Positions 46,958-59,762 of a stretch of 64,000 bases of DNA are shown here, piece by piece. The stretch is from NCBI RefSeq assembly GCF_000708205.1, contig NW_014575558.1, positions 847,146-911,145 of the forward strand, read 5' to 3'. Both the position numbers and the translations under genes were made by a program. A model generated the notes under the pieces. The model had not been told where the DNA came from. It saw only the letters and a list, made by a program, of their open reading frames with translations, and ran no database searches. This DNA comes from Mixia osmundae IAM 14324 (Eukaryota; Basidiomycota; Mixiomycetes; Mixiales; Mixiaceae). Within the stretch, counting starts at the first letter, position 1. Every line of letters begins with the position of its first letter.

Positions 46958-47882
46958 ATGTCGAACACCACCGCCAGGAATGCAGTCTCTATCCACGGCA
47001 CCAACCCACAGGTACATCATCAGTCTCAGCCTGATGCGAGTGCTGACATGGTCGACGCAGTTCTTGATCGAGACGACGATCCGATACAGGATATGGGACA
47101 GCAACTTTTGGAAGGAGCACTGCTTTGCACTCACTGCAGAGTCGATCATCGACCGAGCAGTCGCACTGAACTACATCGGCGGCACATATGGCGCTTCCAA
47201 ACCGACCGATTTCTTGAGCCTCACCCTCAAAATGCTTCAGATTCAGCCGTCCAAGGAGATTGTGCTCGAGTACTTACGGGCAGAAGAATTCAAGTGAGTC
47301 GTCGTCGGCGACAATCTATGCAGCGCAAGCATGTGCAGCACTCATCAGTTCGACCACAGATACCTACGGGCGCTGGCTATTTTCTACATTCGGCTCACTT
47401 TCGACGCCATGGAGGTCTACGAGATCCTGGAGCCATTGCTCGAAGACTACAGAAAGCTACGCTATCGCCAACTAGGTCCGTTGCTTCCCCTCTCCTGTGC
47501 CTATAAGTTCTTGCTGACCGCAAGAGCACGCGCAGACGGGAGCTATTCCATCATGACCATCGATGCGTTTGTCGACTCGTTGCTCACAGAAGAGCGAGTG
47601 TGCGAGATCCAGCTACCCCGATTGACTCTACGGCGAGTATTGGAAGAGACAGAATCCTTGCCGTCGCGCAAGTCCCAACTCGGCAAGGCTATGGCTCTCG
47701 ATGATCTATCGGATGACGAGGCGCCGCGGAGGAGCCAGTCTGACGAGAGCGATAGATACATATCTCGCAGTCCCACGCCGGAGGAGGACGAAGTCAGGCC
47801 GCGCTACGTCTCGCGGACGCCCACCCCAGACGATGACGACGAAGATCGCTACATCTCCCGCAGTCCCACACCCGATACCTAA
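46958..47882 (+). CDS. PRP38: Pre-mRNA splicing factor PRP38
   Basis: Four exons, 46958-47011, 47061-47293, 47360-47475 and 47536-47882, give 249 residues. The all-helical PRP38 domain is complete: RIWDSNFWKEHCFALTAES, YIGGTYGA, PTDFLSLTLKMLQIQPSKEI, YLRALAIFYIRL and VDSLLTEERVCEIQLPRL. It joins the tri-snRNP for B-complex activation. The acidic tail carries three RY-(I/V)-SR-(S/T)-PTP repeats, likely proline-directed phosphosites. It starts 109 bp from the karyopherin start, on the opposite strand. Confidence 0.95.
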
Positions 47883-47930
47883 CATTACTGGACATTCGGT
47901 CTGTCATTGTGAAGTATGTTGTTGTGATTC

Positions 47931-48262
47931 ATGCATGCTGTCGTGGGAACGCACACGAGCCGAGCACAGAACGTTTACCGCCAGACCGAGGCCAATAGGG
48001 TGGCAGCCGAGTGGCGTCGAAAGAAACGCGACAAGGTCAGCGCGTCGCGTGAGGCGCCGCTGTCGAGCCACACCTTGTGAAGCGTACTGTAGACTGCAAG
48101 TCTGACTGCTGGCAGCTAGACCGTCATCCTCGTAAGTCCACTACCTTCCGTCTGTCCGAGCCTATCGTGCGGCCACCGGCGACAGCTGCGATAGACCAGC
48201 GCGTACCTCGATCAGGCCCCTCGACCGGACGCCCACTCCTTCTCACCAGACCACGAGCCTGA
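47931..48262 (+). CDS. Small basic protein of unknown function (candidate gene)
   Basis: Exons 47931-48035, 48116-48131 (16 nt) and 48186-48262 join in frame to a 65-residue basic protein with a helical segment NVYRQTEANRVAAEWRRKKR. Splice signals are good: GTCAGC donor, CTGGCAG acceptor, GTAAGT donor, GCGACAG acceptor. No family recognised. Alternatively this is spliced 5' leader of the GMD gene that begins at 48366. Confidence is low because a protein this short cannot be judged by composition alone. Confidence 0.35.
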
Positions 48263-48365
48263 CGGGCAAGGACCTGTGCTGACTTGGTGTCTGACATGGC
48301 ACAGCTCTTCAAAACGACAAACAAGCCTTCCGAGCCGCTCTTTTGACCGTCAAGCCGATCTCGTC

Positions 48366-50018
<1,653 letters not shown>

Positions 50019-50098
50019 ATCAGACGTTTGTCCTCCTTCGTATTTCACCAGTCTGTTCGACAGATCTGTCCAATGCATTCAAGCCCTAGTCTCGCATC

Positions 50099-52479
50099 TC
50101 ATTGCTCTGCTTCCATGTCTTGCGCGCGCCTCTTCATCGCCGCCGAAAACTGCAGCACCGTCAGCTGGCTCCCCGCGACAAGCAAAAAGTAGCTCACTTT
50201 GGTCTGAGCGGCTTCGTGACGAGCGAGCTCGGGCGGAACTTTACTGATGGGTGATTTCGAGATCTCCTGCTTGAGATCGTACATCACTTCGTCATCGTCA
50301 TTTGTCAAGAAGGTAACAGCGACGCCAGTCCGTCCAGCACGACCGGTTCTTCCGATTCTGTGAACGTAGGATTCGATATTGTTGGCCATTTGGAAATTGA
50401 TGACGAGTGAGACATCGGGTACATCGATACCTCTTCCTGCCAGATCAGTTGCCACGAGCACAGACATCTCGCCAGAACGTAGAGAAGCGAGCGCTTCTTC
50501 TCGCTGGATCTGATTCTTGCCGGAATGTAACGTAGTCGCTCGCCATCCACCCCGGTTGATATCCTTTGCGAGACCGTCGGCCGATTTCTTCTGGTTGACA
50601 AAGACGATGACGGGCGGTTGGAACTCGCCACTGTTGAGCAACTCGAGCAACCGATGTCTGTACAGCTCGTGAGCGCATGAGATGACTGAAAGGCAAAGAC
50701 GCACTTCTTCTTCTCTTCGCCGTGAATGAATTCGACGCGTTGCTCGACGGTATCGACAGCTTGACCGGCTACACCGATGGTGACAATGGCAGGACGACGC
50801 AGATAGGCTCTCGCTAGACGTTCGCACGCCGGAGGCATCGTCGCAGAGAACATGACCTGTTCGGAACACGTCAGCAGAGCAGCCGTCACATCGAACAGGG
50901 AACGTACTGTCTGACGATAGAGTTGTTGGGGCATGCCCGAGCCAGTATCGTTGAGCCTTTTGAGCATAGCATCTGCTTCCTCTGCTTCCTCTGTATCGGG
51001 TTTGATGTTCGAAACGGGCAGCGAGTCGAGTATAAAGTTGAGGACGTCTTCGAAGCCGAGCGAGATCATCCTATCCGCTTCGTCCATGACGACGTAGGTG
51101 CACTGGGACAGGACGAGTATGTGCCTCTCGATACAGTCTTTCAATCTGCCAGGCGTGGCGATGACGATCTCGCAGCCGTCCTTCATATTGAACGCTTGCT
51201 CTTCTACCGCTCGACCTCCGACAATGCTGACGACTTTGTAGCCCAATTTTGAGGTGAACCGTCGTGCTTCCGATTCGATCTGCTGCGCCAGCTCGCGAGT
51301 GGGAGCAAGGATGAGTGCATAGGGACCGAGGTGGGCAGTCTGTTCGGTTATGGGAGGTAAGCGACCGATGTAGGCCAAGGCGGGAATGACGAATGCAGCC
51401 GTCTTGCCGGAGCCTGTCTCTGCTATCCCAATGAGATCTCTGTTTTGCAATCCGATCGGTATGGCTTGACGTTGGATAGCAGAAGGATCTTTGTAGCCCA
51501 TATCGTCAACGATGGCGAGTATGTCCTCCGGTATGGCAGACTCTCGCCAAGAACGTATAGGGAGAGGGATATGGCCACCCCTGGAAGCAATGGAGAAGTC
51601 TTCCCTGAAGATTCTCCAGTCTCGCTCCCTCATCTCCTTCAAGGATTTCTGTGACCAGTGTCGTTCGTCCATGATGCCCTTGCCCTCTGTGATCTTCTTG
51701 ATGCTTGGCCCAGCAAGAGGTTGATCGTCCTGATCGATGGCTCTTGTTCCATGTCTGGTGACGGTAGCAGCAGCCGCAGCGGCGGCTATGGCACCCTCTA
51801 TACGTTGCTTGTACAGGGGATCGTACTCGTTCGCGCCCGTATCATCATCGCCATTCCAGTCGAACAAGAATTTCTTGTCCTGTCCGCCTTTGAGCCTCTT
51901 GCGTTGTTGCGCGCCTGAGCCGTTCGAGCCCGAGCGTGCAGAGGCGACGTTGGCACCCAGATAGCGTGTCGCTAGGAGCGACTTGTCGACTACAGGCAGG
52001 CTGTCATCGCCCTTTGTGGTAGAACCGTCTGTAGCCGGAGGACCATCATAGGGCAGATTGGGCGTTTCACGAGATGATTGAGCAGCAAAGGCTCCCCGAC
52101 CTCTCCCCCTGTACCCGGCCTTTCCCCGTCTGCTGTCCTGCTGCCTCTCTTGAGCAGCTTGTCGTGAGGTCTCTTGACTGGCAGCCAGAGCGGCGGCCAA
52201 GCGTTGCTCATGCTTGACTTGGGCTTCACGCTCCTTCTGGCTTGCAAGAGCAGCAGCAGCTGCTGCCTCTCGTGCCGCTAGCTCTTCTCGCTGTCTCTTG
52301 GACATGAACTTGGGTTGCTCCTCTGCTGCTCTGGCCGCTGCTTGTCGTTGAAGCAGGCTCTGTACATCAACGGGCTGTTTGCCGTTGGAATTGCCATTGC
52401 TGGGTCTGCTCGGGAGAGCGAGTGATGGGCCGTTGGCTCTGGCAGCTGCTTGGGCTGCTGGTGAAGGTATCAGTCCCAT
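50099..52479 (-). CDS. PRP28: DEAD-box splicing helicase PRP28
   Basis: Four exons (50908-52479, 50705-50856, 50198-50657, 50099-50149), 744 residues. The N-terminal 250 residues are Ala/Gln/Arg-rich with an RG-rich patch. [20 protein letters not shown] is the PRP28/DDX23 hallmark just before the helicase core. The core shows the Q motif ([10 protein letters not shown]), motif I AETGSGKT, Ia PTRELAQQ, Ib [31 protein letters not shown] and [12 protein letters not shown]. It displaces U1 from the 5' splice site so U6 can bind, which is notable given the donor sites seen in this genome. Confidence 0.95.
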
Positions 52480-52606
52480 CGAGGCGAGTCTGAAGCCGGC
52501 TCAATGATGATGATGATGAGGGTGATGAGTCGACTCGACAATTTGCCACGCTGCCTTGCGCCAACTTGTCGGACGCTTGGCGGTCAGTGGGTGGATCAGA
52601 GGGGGC

Positions 52607-53722
52607 ATGCCAGGCACTGCACAAGAGCTAGACATCTTACCCAAAGCACCGCTCACATCGAGCCACCCACCCGAACCCAAGCTATCGGGAGCAGGAGCGA
52701 CGACAGCCCAAGCCGTTCGCCGACTGAGTGTCTCGACCGCCAACGCTTCCTCGCCTGCCAGCATGGCCCCGCCTTCTTCTGAACCCAGCAGTCCTTCTAA
52801 ATCCAGCAAGGCACACAATCTCAAGGCCTTCGTCGACGATGATCGTCATTTCTCACTCGTCAGGCAAGTCACGCCTCCCTCCCCTCTCGAAACGACAAGG
52901 CAAGGCTGATCAGGCCACGTCGAGCGTAGGAACTTCCGACTGGCAGATTGTGTGACGCTCATGAATGGCGTCTGTGGATCGCTCAGCTTGTTCGAGTCTG
53001 CCAATTGGCTCCTCACGGGCGACTACAACCATCTCTGGTTCGTTCTGCCTCCTCATTCACGCGCGTCTTGTACCTGACCCGGAGGGGTTGGTCAGGGCTG
53101 CCTTGACTCTACCTGCCGCCGGAATGGTGTTCGATCTGTTCGATGGCAAAGTAGCAAGATGGCGTAACGAAGCCTCCATGCTCGGTCAGGAACTGGACAG
53201 TCTGGCAGACTCCATCTCGTTTGGCGTCGCTCCCGCTTTCTGCGCATTCTCAATCGGTCTACGAACGCCCGGTGATATCTTCATCCTCTGCGGTTTCATC
53301 TGTTCGGGCATCGCAAGACTGGCGAGGTTCAATGCCACCGTTGCGCTCATACCCAAAGACAAGAAAGGCAAATCTCGCTACTTTGAAGGTGAGCATGACC
53401 CAACTTTTCACGTCAAAAGGCCAGGTGTGAACTGAACGGTCTGCTAGGTCTGCCGATACCGAGTACGCTGATGCTCGTCGCGGGAATGGGATATCTCGTC
53501 AAGCACAACAAGATCGAAGGACCTCTCAAGCTCGGCTCAGGTCTACCGGGCGGTCTGATCAGACCGTTACAAGAAGCCGGTCTGGAAGTTCACTGGGCGT
53601 CTCTCATCTTCATTCTCTGGGGGACACTCATGGTCTCCAAATCGCTTCATGTCCCGTGAGTGATTCTGTCGTTCTGCTTGGCTTGACCGTTGCTCAAAGT
53701 CTGGAATGACAGGAAACCATGA
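52607..53722 (+). CDS. CHO1: CDP-diacylglycerol-serine O-phosphatidyltransferase
   Basis: Five exons, 52607-52863, 52930-53037, 53096-53388, 53448-53655 and 53713-53722, give 291 residues. It makes phosphatidylserine from CDP-diacylglycerol and serine in the ER. The CDP-alcohol phosphotransferase motif D-G-x2-A-R-x8-G-x3-D-x3-D is intact (FDGKVARW...LGQELDSLAD). HFSLVRNFRLADCVTLMNG and LHVPKP are family blocks created by splicing. The first intron begins GCAAGT. The last coding exon is only 10 nt. The membrane-embedded body has about six hydrophobic segments. It shares a 127-bp divergent region with PRP28. Confidence 0.94.
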
Positions 53723-53769
53723 TGAACTCTGGGGTTGTACTGTTGCAATGTCTTCTACAGCTACCGTGA

Positions 53770-54794
53770 TCACTCTTGCTGCTGCTTGCGAAGAGATGCG
53801 ACGTCCATAGCTGTTGAGCCCTCGGGTGTACCGAGGATATCGAGCGAAGAGATCAACGTCGTATCCTCATTGCCCTGATTGCTGGACACGAAGATCTGAC
53901 GCTGACTAAGCGTACTGTCCCTATCAGAGCAAAGGGAACACACCGAGAGATGGGTGACATTGGCGAATCTGACAAAGCGGAGTTCGATCTCTTCCTTGCC
54001 CGAGGCTTGCGCTTCTGTCAACTCGATCGATTGTGCTCCCTCTTCGTTCTGACACAGATTCGACCCATCAGCATATCTCACAGCTGATGAGGTAGCATTG
54101 CCGTACTTCGGCATCATCGAAACCGAGCTCGGGTCGATTGACAAAGAGTTTGATCTCCTTTGGCGCTTTGCTCGCATGCTCACTTGCAGTCGTCAGCTTG
54201 ATCGCTCTGATCTTTGTCGTACGTGTCATCTGCTCGCCCTGATCAGATACGACGATTCCTACAGGGGTTGAGCGAGAAAAGACTGACTGGAAGGTGGAGG
54301 AGAAGCTGTTCGTCTGCATCCGATTCGATGTATCTATCCTTTTCTCTCGCAACGAACGATCGTAGCGAGCACTTTGTGTCGATATTGAGACAGCTCGCTT
54401 GACCCGCATCGATGTTACTCATCAGAGAATCCGCACTGCCCGATCCGGAAGCAGAAGGTCCAGCAGCAGCAGTAGCGAGAGCAGCCTTGATAGCGCTCTC
54501 CAGACCGGCCCTGTCTGCTCCTCTGACCGTCGACAGCGTCGCGCCATGACGCGTGATCACAAAGGTCGGCATTGCGCTCACTCTGAAGGCTTGTGCAAGC
54601 GTCCGGTTGGCATCGACGTCGCATTTTGTGAAGATGGCCAGAGGGTACTGATGGGCGAGTTGCTGGTAGGCGGGTGCGATCATCTTGCACGGTCCACACC
54701 ATGTAGCATGGAAATCGATGATGATGACCGAATCGCTCTTGCTCCGCACGAGATTGTCGTAGGCTTCCTTTGTGGGGAGTAGCGTGATGGACAT
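53770..54794 (-). CDS. Thioredoxin-PITH domain protein (TXNL1 type)
   Basis: Four exons (54288-54794, 54107-54229, 53944-54048, 53770-53895), 286 residues, matching the usual 289 of TXNL1. The N-terminal thioredoxin fold has the redox site WCGPCK and the cis-Pro loop (SAMPTF). A Gly/Ser/Ala linker leads to the C-terminal PITH domain: SDADEQLLL, KEIKLFVNRPELGF, ELRFVRFANVTHLSIFVSSNQGNED and ILGTP. The family binds the 26S proteasome lid. The intron in the PITH domain is placed so that IRAIKLTTA aligns with the family strand; a shorter intron would break the frame. Confidence 0.92.
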
Positions 54795-54965
54795 GTTCGA
54801 CCGCTGCCAATCGACCTACCTTGGGCCGGCCACTCCACCCAGCCTCGTCAACTCGCCGCTTCCACTTTGACTTGTCGCGTCAGACGGCCAAAACCAGAGC
54901 GGATCCCCCGTCGGTCGTCAGCCTCGGCCTAGGGCTCTACCTGACGAGCTCGAGCGAGGCGACGG

Positions 54966-57033
54966 ATGCGACATGTCGATATCGCATCGCCCCTCGTCCA
55001 TCGAGCTCAAGCGGCCCTCGCTCGCCGTACCACTGACAGGACGAGTACGTCACATTGACTAGATTGGCATCCCGTCAGTGAGCTCAATCGTCTCGCAGGG
55101 GTCGACGAGTCCCAGTCGCAGCTCGCGCAGCTCACCCAGTAGCTCGCACCGTACGCTCTCGTTCGATGTGTCAGCACTGGACGGACGACCTTACTCGCCT
55201 TCGCCCTACCGCAAGAGATTCTCTTCTGTCCTCTTTCATCTGCCAGGCCGGCGCTTCACCACCAAGCGAGGCGCAATCACACTCGGCATCATACTGGCGT
55301 TCATCTGGATCGAATATGTCTTCTTCGGACCACCTCGCGTGCTCTCGGATGCGGACACGAGCGGTGACAGTCCGTGGGCCTGGCCACAAGCATTCAGAGA
55401 TCTGAGCAATATGCCGCCCCGGTTGCAACAGTGGCTCCCGACCAGTCAAGGCGCGAGCAGTCCAACGTATCCTGGAGACCTGCGTGAGAGAGGAGTAGTA
55501 CTCCAGCCACTGATCTCCAATGCCAAGAGCGTACTCGAACCGACAGATCAGTCTACACCTGTACCCATACGGATACACCGACTACAGATCGTGCCCCAGC
55601 CCATGCGAGAGTCTCTACCGCCCGATCTCCATCTCAACAGGATAGCCACCGGACCGGCAGCTGTTTCCCTGAGCGAACACATCGCTTCTGGGCCTTATGA
55701 GAAAACGACAGAAGTCTACGATCTGAGAATGCGACCCAAGAGGGTAGCTCTGCCGCACGATGCGCCAAGCAACGAAGACATGGTCCTCGGTATCACGACC
55801 AACATCGCTCGAGCACTGACATTTGTACCACTCTGGTCTTACTGGCTCTCGTCCAACACGCCCTACAACACAGGCGAACGGCCACCGCTCTGTATGATCA
55901 CTCTACAGGACACGCCCGACGAACGCAAACGAGAGCCAGAACTTGCAGAAGCGCTCCAGACAGCAGCGATAGAGTGTCAGATCAATTGGATGAGCGGCCG
56001 TGCAGGTACGCGCAAACGATTCGCCTTTCTCACGCTTCATGCTGCGAGAGCCTATCGAGATACGTATCCCGATCGAGGAACGCCGAAATACGTCGTGATC
56101 GGTGACGAGTGAGCCTCTTTGCGTACCGGTGGGAGAGCAATTTGAGCTGATAGGATGATGGGTAGTGATACAATGTGGGTCGATTGGCGCGCGCTCAGAC
56201 GGATGCTCGCTTCACACGATCCCGACCACCCTGCCCTTCTCGCCTCGATCACGGAAGCACAATGGCGTTCGGAAGCCTGGGGTGCCTTTGCATACGGGTG
56301 CGTCGTTATCTACATCGCAAGAGCGCTCTGCTGACGGGCTCCGTGCAGGGGCGGCGGCATCGTCTCCACGCGAGCGTTGGTCGACCTGCTGGAACCAATG
56401 TGGGACGCCTGTTACGCTTCGATAGAAGGCATCGAGCCTGCAGGTGGCGATTCTCAGCTCACCATCTGTGCAGCTCGTGCAATGGGTCTAGAAGCCAAAG
56501 CGGGCATCCACGGCATCCCAAGAGAAGCAATCACGTTTGAAGACGGACTACGTCAGGCCGATCTCACTGTCAATTGTGCTGGCTTCTACCAAGCCGGTCT
56601 ACAATTTCTCACTCTTCATCACTTTGCCAGCGCTCCTTACTGTCGACCTTTCCTAGACGATTGGGACCCCATGCAGTCCATGCGAGTCACCTTGGAAGCT
56701 GCAAGATTAGTGGGAGGAGATATGCTTTTCTACCGCGAGCTGTTCGATGCAGGACGACAGCTACTCGTACTCGGTCATTCGCTCACGATTTACGATACCC
56801 CACTGACGGTAGAGGATATGGCTTATATGGAACGCACTTACAACGAACCTTCTCGCTTCGACGAACGAGATCCCATACCTGAAAAGTCAGACACGACGAA
56901 GCAGGGCAAGAAGACGTATTACCTTGCTGCTGTCGAATCCGATCCAGATACCGGTAGAGCCATCTTTGACTATGTCGATTCACGCGGAATGGTCGTCTCG
57001 ATCACTCTCAGACCGCCCAAGATAGCTCACTAG
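54966..57033 (+). CDS. GT31 (Fringe-like) type II glycosyltransferase
   Basis: Exons 54966-55044, 55079-56108, 56166-56297 and 56349-57033; 641 residues from the upstream ATG. A Ser-rich cytosolic tail, one transmembrane anchor (GAITLGIILAFIWIEYVFF) and a lumenal domain follow. Splicing builds VIGDDDTMWVDW, the DDD metal site, and AYGGGGIVSTR, both typical of fungal Fringe-related GT31 enzymes (beta-1,3-galactosyl or GlcNAc transfer). A natural start MSSIVSQG would need an ATG split by the first intron (A at 55044, TG at 55079-55080). The ATG at 54966 is in frame with it and adds 26 residues. That intron is only 34 nt. Confidence 0.85.
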
Positions 57034-57214
57034 CTCTGCCTGCTCTGTGCTTTGTTGTTGTATCTTTATTGTATTGCATCATCGCTACATCACACCATGG
57101 GATCGTGAGAGGCCAGCCAGCTCTCGCGACTGCAAAGCCGAGCGGCGGGGCACTGTCGTTGCGTATTTTTGCGCGTCATACGAACCTTCGACGAAGTATA
57201 GAAACACCATTGAG

Positions 57215-59481
57215 ATGGGCCAGAACGGCTCAGCAGTGAGCCAAGCTGATGGCTTGGTCACTGAAACGACATCGCAACTGATCGAAGAGCCTGCTCATGC
57301 TCTTTCAGCGACGCAAAAGGGAGTTGTCGAAGACGACGAAAGCATGCCAACGAATGATGCAATTGATGATCCTGCAGCAAGCCCAGAGCCTGCTGCGTCT
57401 CTAAATGCACCAGCAGACCAGCCGGTAGCATCTACAAGTCATTCATCAGCAGCTCCGGTCTCGGTTGCCATCTCGACTGACTCGGCAAAACCCAAAGAGG
57501 ATGATCTGCCAGCTGATCTTGCCCACATCATCTCTGAGCGTTTCGACGAGCCCGACAAGTATGGCGATTTGCCCTTGGGTTCAGGAACGACCGAACGATT
57601 GCCTAGTGTACAAGAGACCCTCCAAGTGATTCGGTCGACATACAAGATCAATGCAGAGCCAGACACAGATGAGGTACCAGCTGAGGAACCTGGCGCAGAG
57701 CCAAGCACGGCTGCTACTGCTCGTCTCGAGACCGAACTTGCGCATCTGGAGCATCTACTCAGAGGGACCGAGGCCGAGCTTGGTGCACGTATCGAATCAG
57801 TCACGCTACCTACAGTTGTGGCGCGCAAAGGGAAATCCAGCAGAAGCCGGAATTCCTCCGCGTCAGCCTTTCTGTTTCATGATTCAATGGTGACTGCTGA
57901 CACGCGGATAGCAGATCATCGTCAGGTCGTTCTTGGAGCAGGTCATCTTCATCCGAAGCGTCCTCTTCTTCTTCGTCCGCCTCTTCGTCGGACGACGAAT
58001 TTGCGCCAAGGCAGGCAAAACGCGCCAGGACCTCTGCATCCGCTTTGGTTGACGACGATGACGAGGAAGAGATGTCAGGCGGAGTGCTGAAGACGCAGAA
58101 CGAAGATATTGCGCCGCTCGTCCAGATGCCCTCGATCGAATACCTACCGAGTCATGTGCATACCCAACCACTGGGGATCGTCGAGAGCGTCATCGGTAGC
58201 GTTGTCGTCGTGCGAGGCGCTGCTCAACAGAAGCCAGTGACCGGAGTTGCGAGCCTACGGGACAGTGTACCTCAGGTACCTGATTCCGGCACCCTTGTAC
58301 TCGTCGCGCCCAAAGATCAACAGACCGAACCTGGCTATCGCGTCGCTGGCAGTATCTTTGAGACTTTTGGATCGGTCGTGTCGCCTTATTACGCCATACG
58401 ATTGCCGAGCGCATCTCATCCCAATATCGCTTTGCTCGCCGTTGGAACGAACGTCAGCTACTCGCCCGAACGAGATTATGCCAGCATGGTCTTTACGCGC
58501 GATCTACAGTCATTGCCGAAAGGGTCAGATGCGAGCAATATCTGGGATGAAGAAGCTGGCGATGGTGAAGTCGAGTTCAGTGATGACGAGGCCGAGGCTC
58601 AGTATAAAGCGGCAATCAAGAGGAGGAAACAGGGCCCAAACGGTCGACAGAACTCAAGAGCGGCTTCACAGTCCTCTGCGACGTCGTACGGATCCCGGAG
58701 AAGCGTCTTGCCAGATCCGGGCGAGCGCTCAGCAGAGTTTGACGAAGGCTACACCATGCTGTCCCGGCCTTTACAAGCGAATCCATCTTCGCATCATTCT
58801 GATCCGATGCGCGAAAGTCCCACGTCACGTCAATATCAGCGCAATGGCGCCGTGCAACCTATTGTGCCTGCGCCATCTGCTGCCGGTCTACCGATGCGCC
58901 CGCCCGTTTCTATACCCGCTGCTCTGTCTGATGCTGAGCTCAGTGCGCCCATGTCTGCCGATCGCGTCCAGCTAGGCCAGGCGACCTCGAGCCTGGTAAG
59001 AGGTCGAGGAAATACTCGCGGCCGTGAAAGAGGTGCAAGGCAGTCTAGAGGCGGTCGTCCACCCTCATACGAACGCCCTCCAGCGCAGTCAACGCCTACT
59101 TGGCCCTCTCCCGTGATGCAGACGGAAATGCATAGTATGAGCAGTGGACCTGTTCGTCCCATGTTCACACAACCGATGGCTCAGACAAGCTACGCGCCAG
59201 TCAGTCCGTCTCCAGCTGCAATGGTATCGCCCGTTGCACCTTACTCACCTTATGTCCCGCCACCGTACGCTGTTCCTTACGGCAGTTTGCCCTACTCCGG
59301 TCTGGCTCAATCGATCTCGTCTACAAGTCCGTACTACGATCCTTCACAATATGCCAATTCGGCACCGATCAACGGGCGAGCGAGGAGTATGTCTTATACG
59401 CCTCTTCAGCCTCCGCAGGCGTCCGGCTCTTACAACATGAAATGGACCAACAAGGCCGCGAAGAAGGATGCGAAGGAGTAG
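57215..59481 (+). CDS. NAF1: H/ACA snoRNP assembly factor NAF1
   Basis: Two exons, 57215-57861 and 57912-59481, encode 738 residues. NAF1 binds Cbf5/dyskerin during H/ACA particle assembly and is later replaced by Gar1. The Gar1/Naf1 beta-barrel core is clear: QPLGIVESVIGSVVVVRG, DSGTLVLVAPKD, GSIFETFGSVVSPYYAIRL and VGTNVSYSPERDYASMVFT, then SDASNIWDEEAGDGEVEFSDDE. It is flanked by an acidic/Ser region before the core and a Pro/Gly/Ser/Tyr-rich tail with RGR motifs. The intron (donor GTCAGC at 57862) fixes the frame between the two halves. Confidence 0.92.
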
Positions 59482-59762
59482 TATAGCTCGGAGTTTTGCT
59501 TACGACTGCTGTTGAAGCAAGGTTGCAGTGTCTCGCTATAGATTGCTGATGCGGACGATGAGGCTCGCAAAAGTGATGACAAGCGTTGGCGCGAAGGCAA
59601 GAAGGGCTCGTGTAAGCGCAAGCACAAGTCCAATGGTCAAGCAGAGGCAGAAGAGGCAGGACAGACTGATCAGGAATGAGCAGTCAGCCGGATGTACCGT
59701 AATGAATGTCTGCATTGCGAGCTACAGAGCGAAAAGTCCATAAAAGTGTGCGTGAAGCGTTA

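Noticed and set aside
47476-47535. A GAG acceptor for the last PRP38 intron
   Set aside because: A normal CAG slightly downstream gives the conserved L-D-G-S-Y in frame, so the unusual site is unnecessary.
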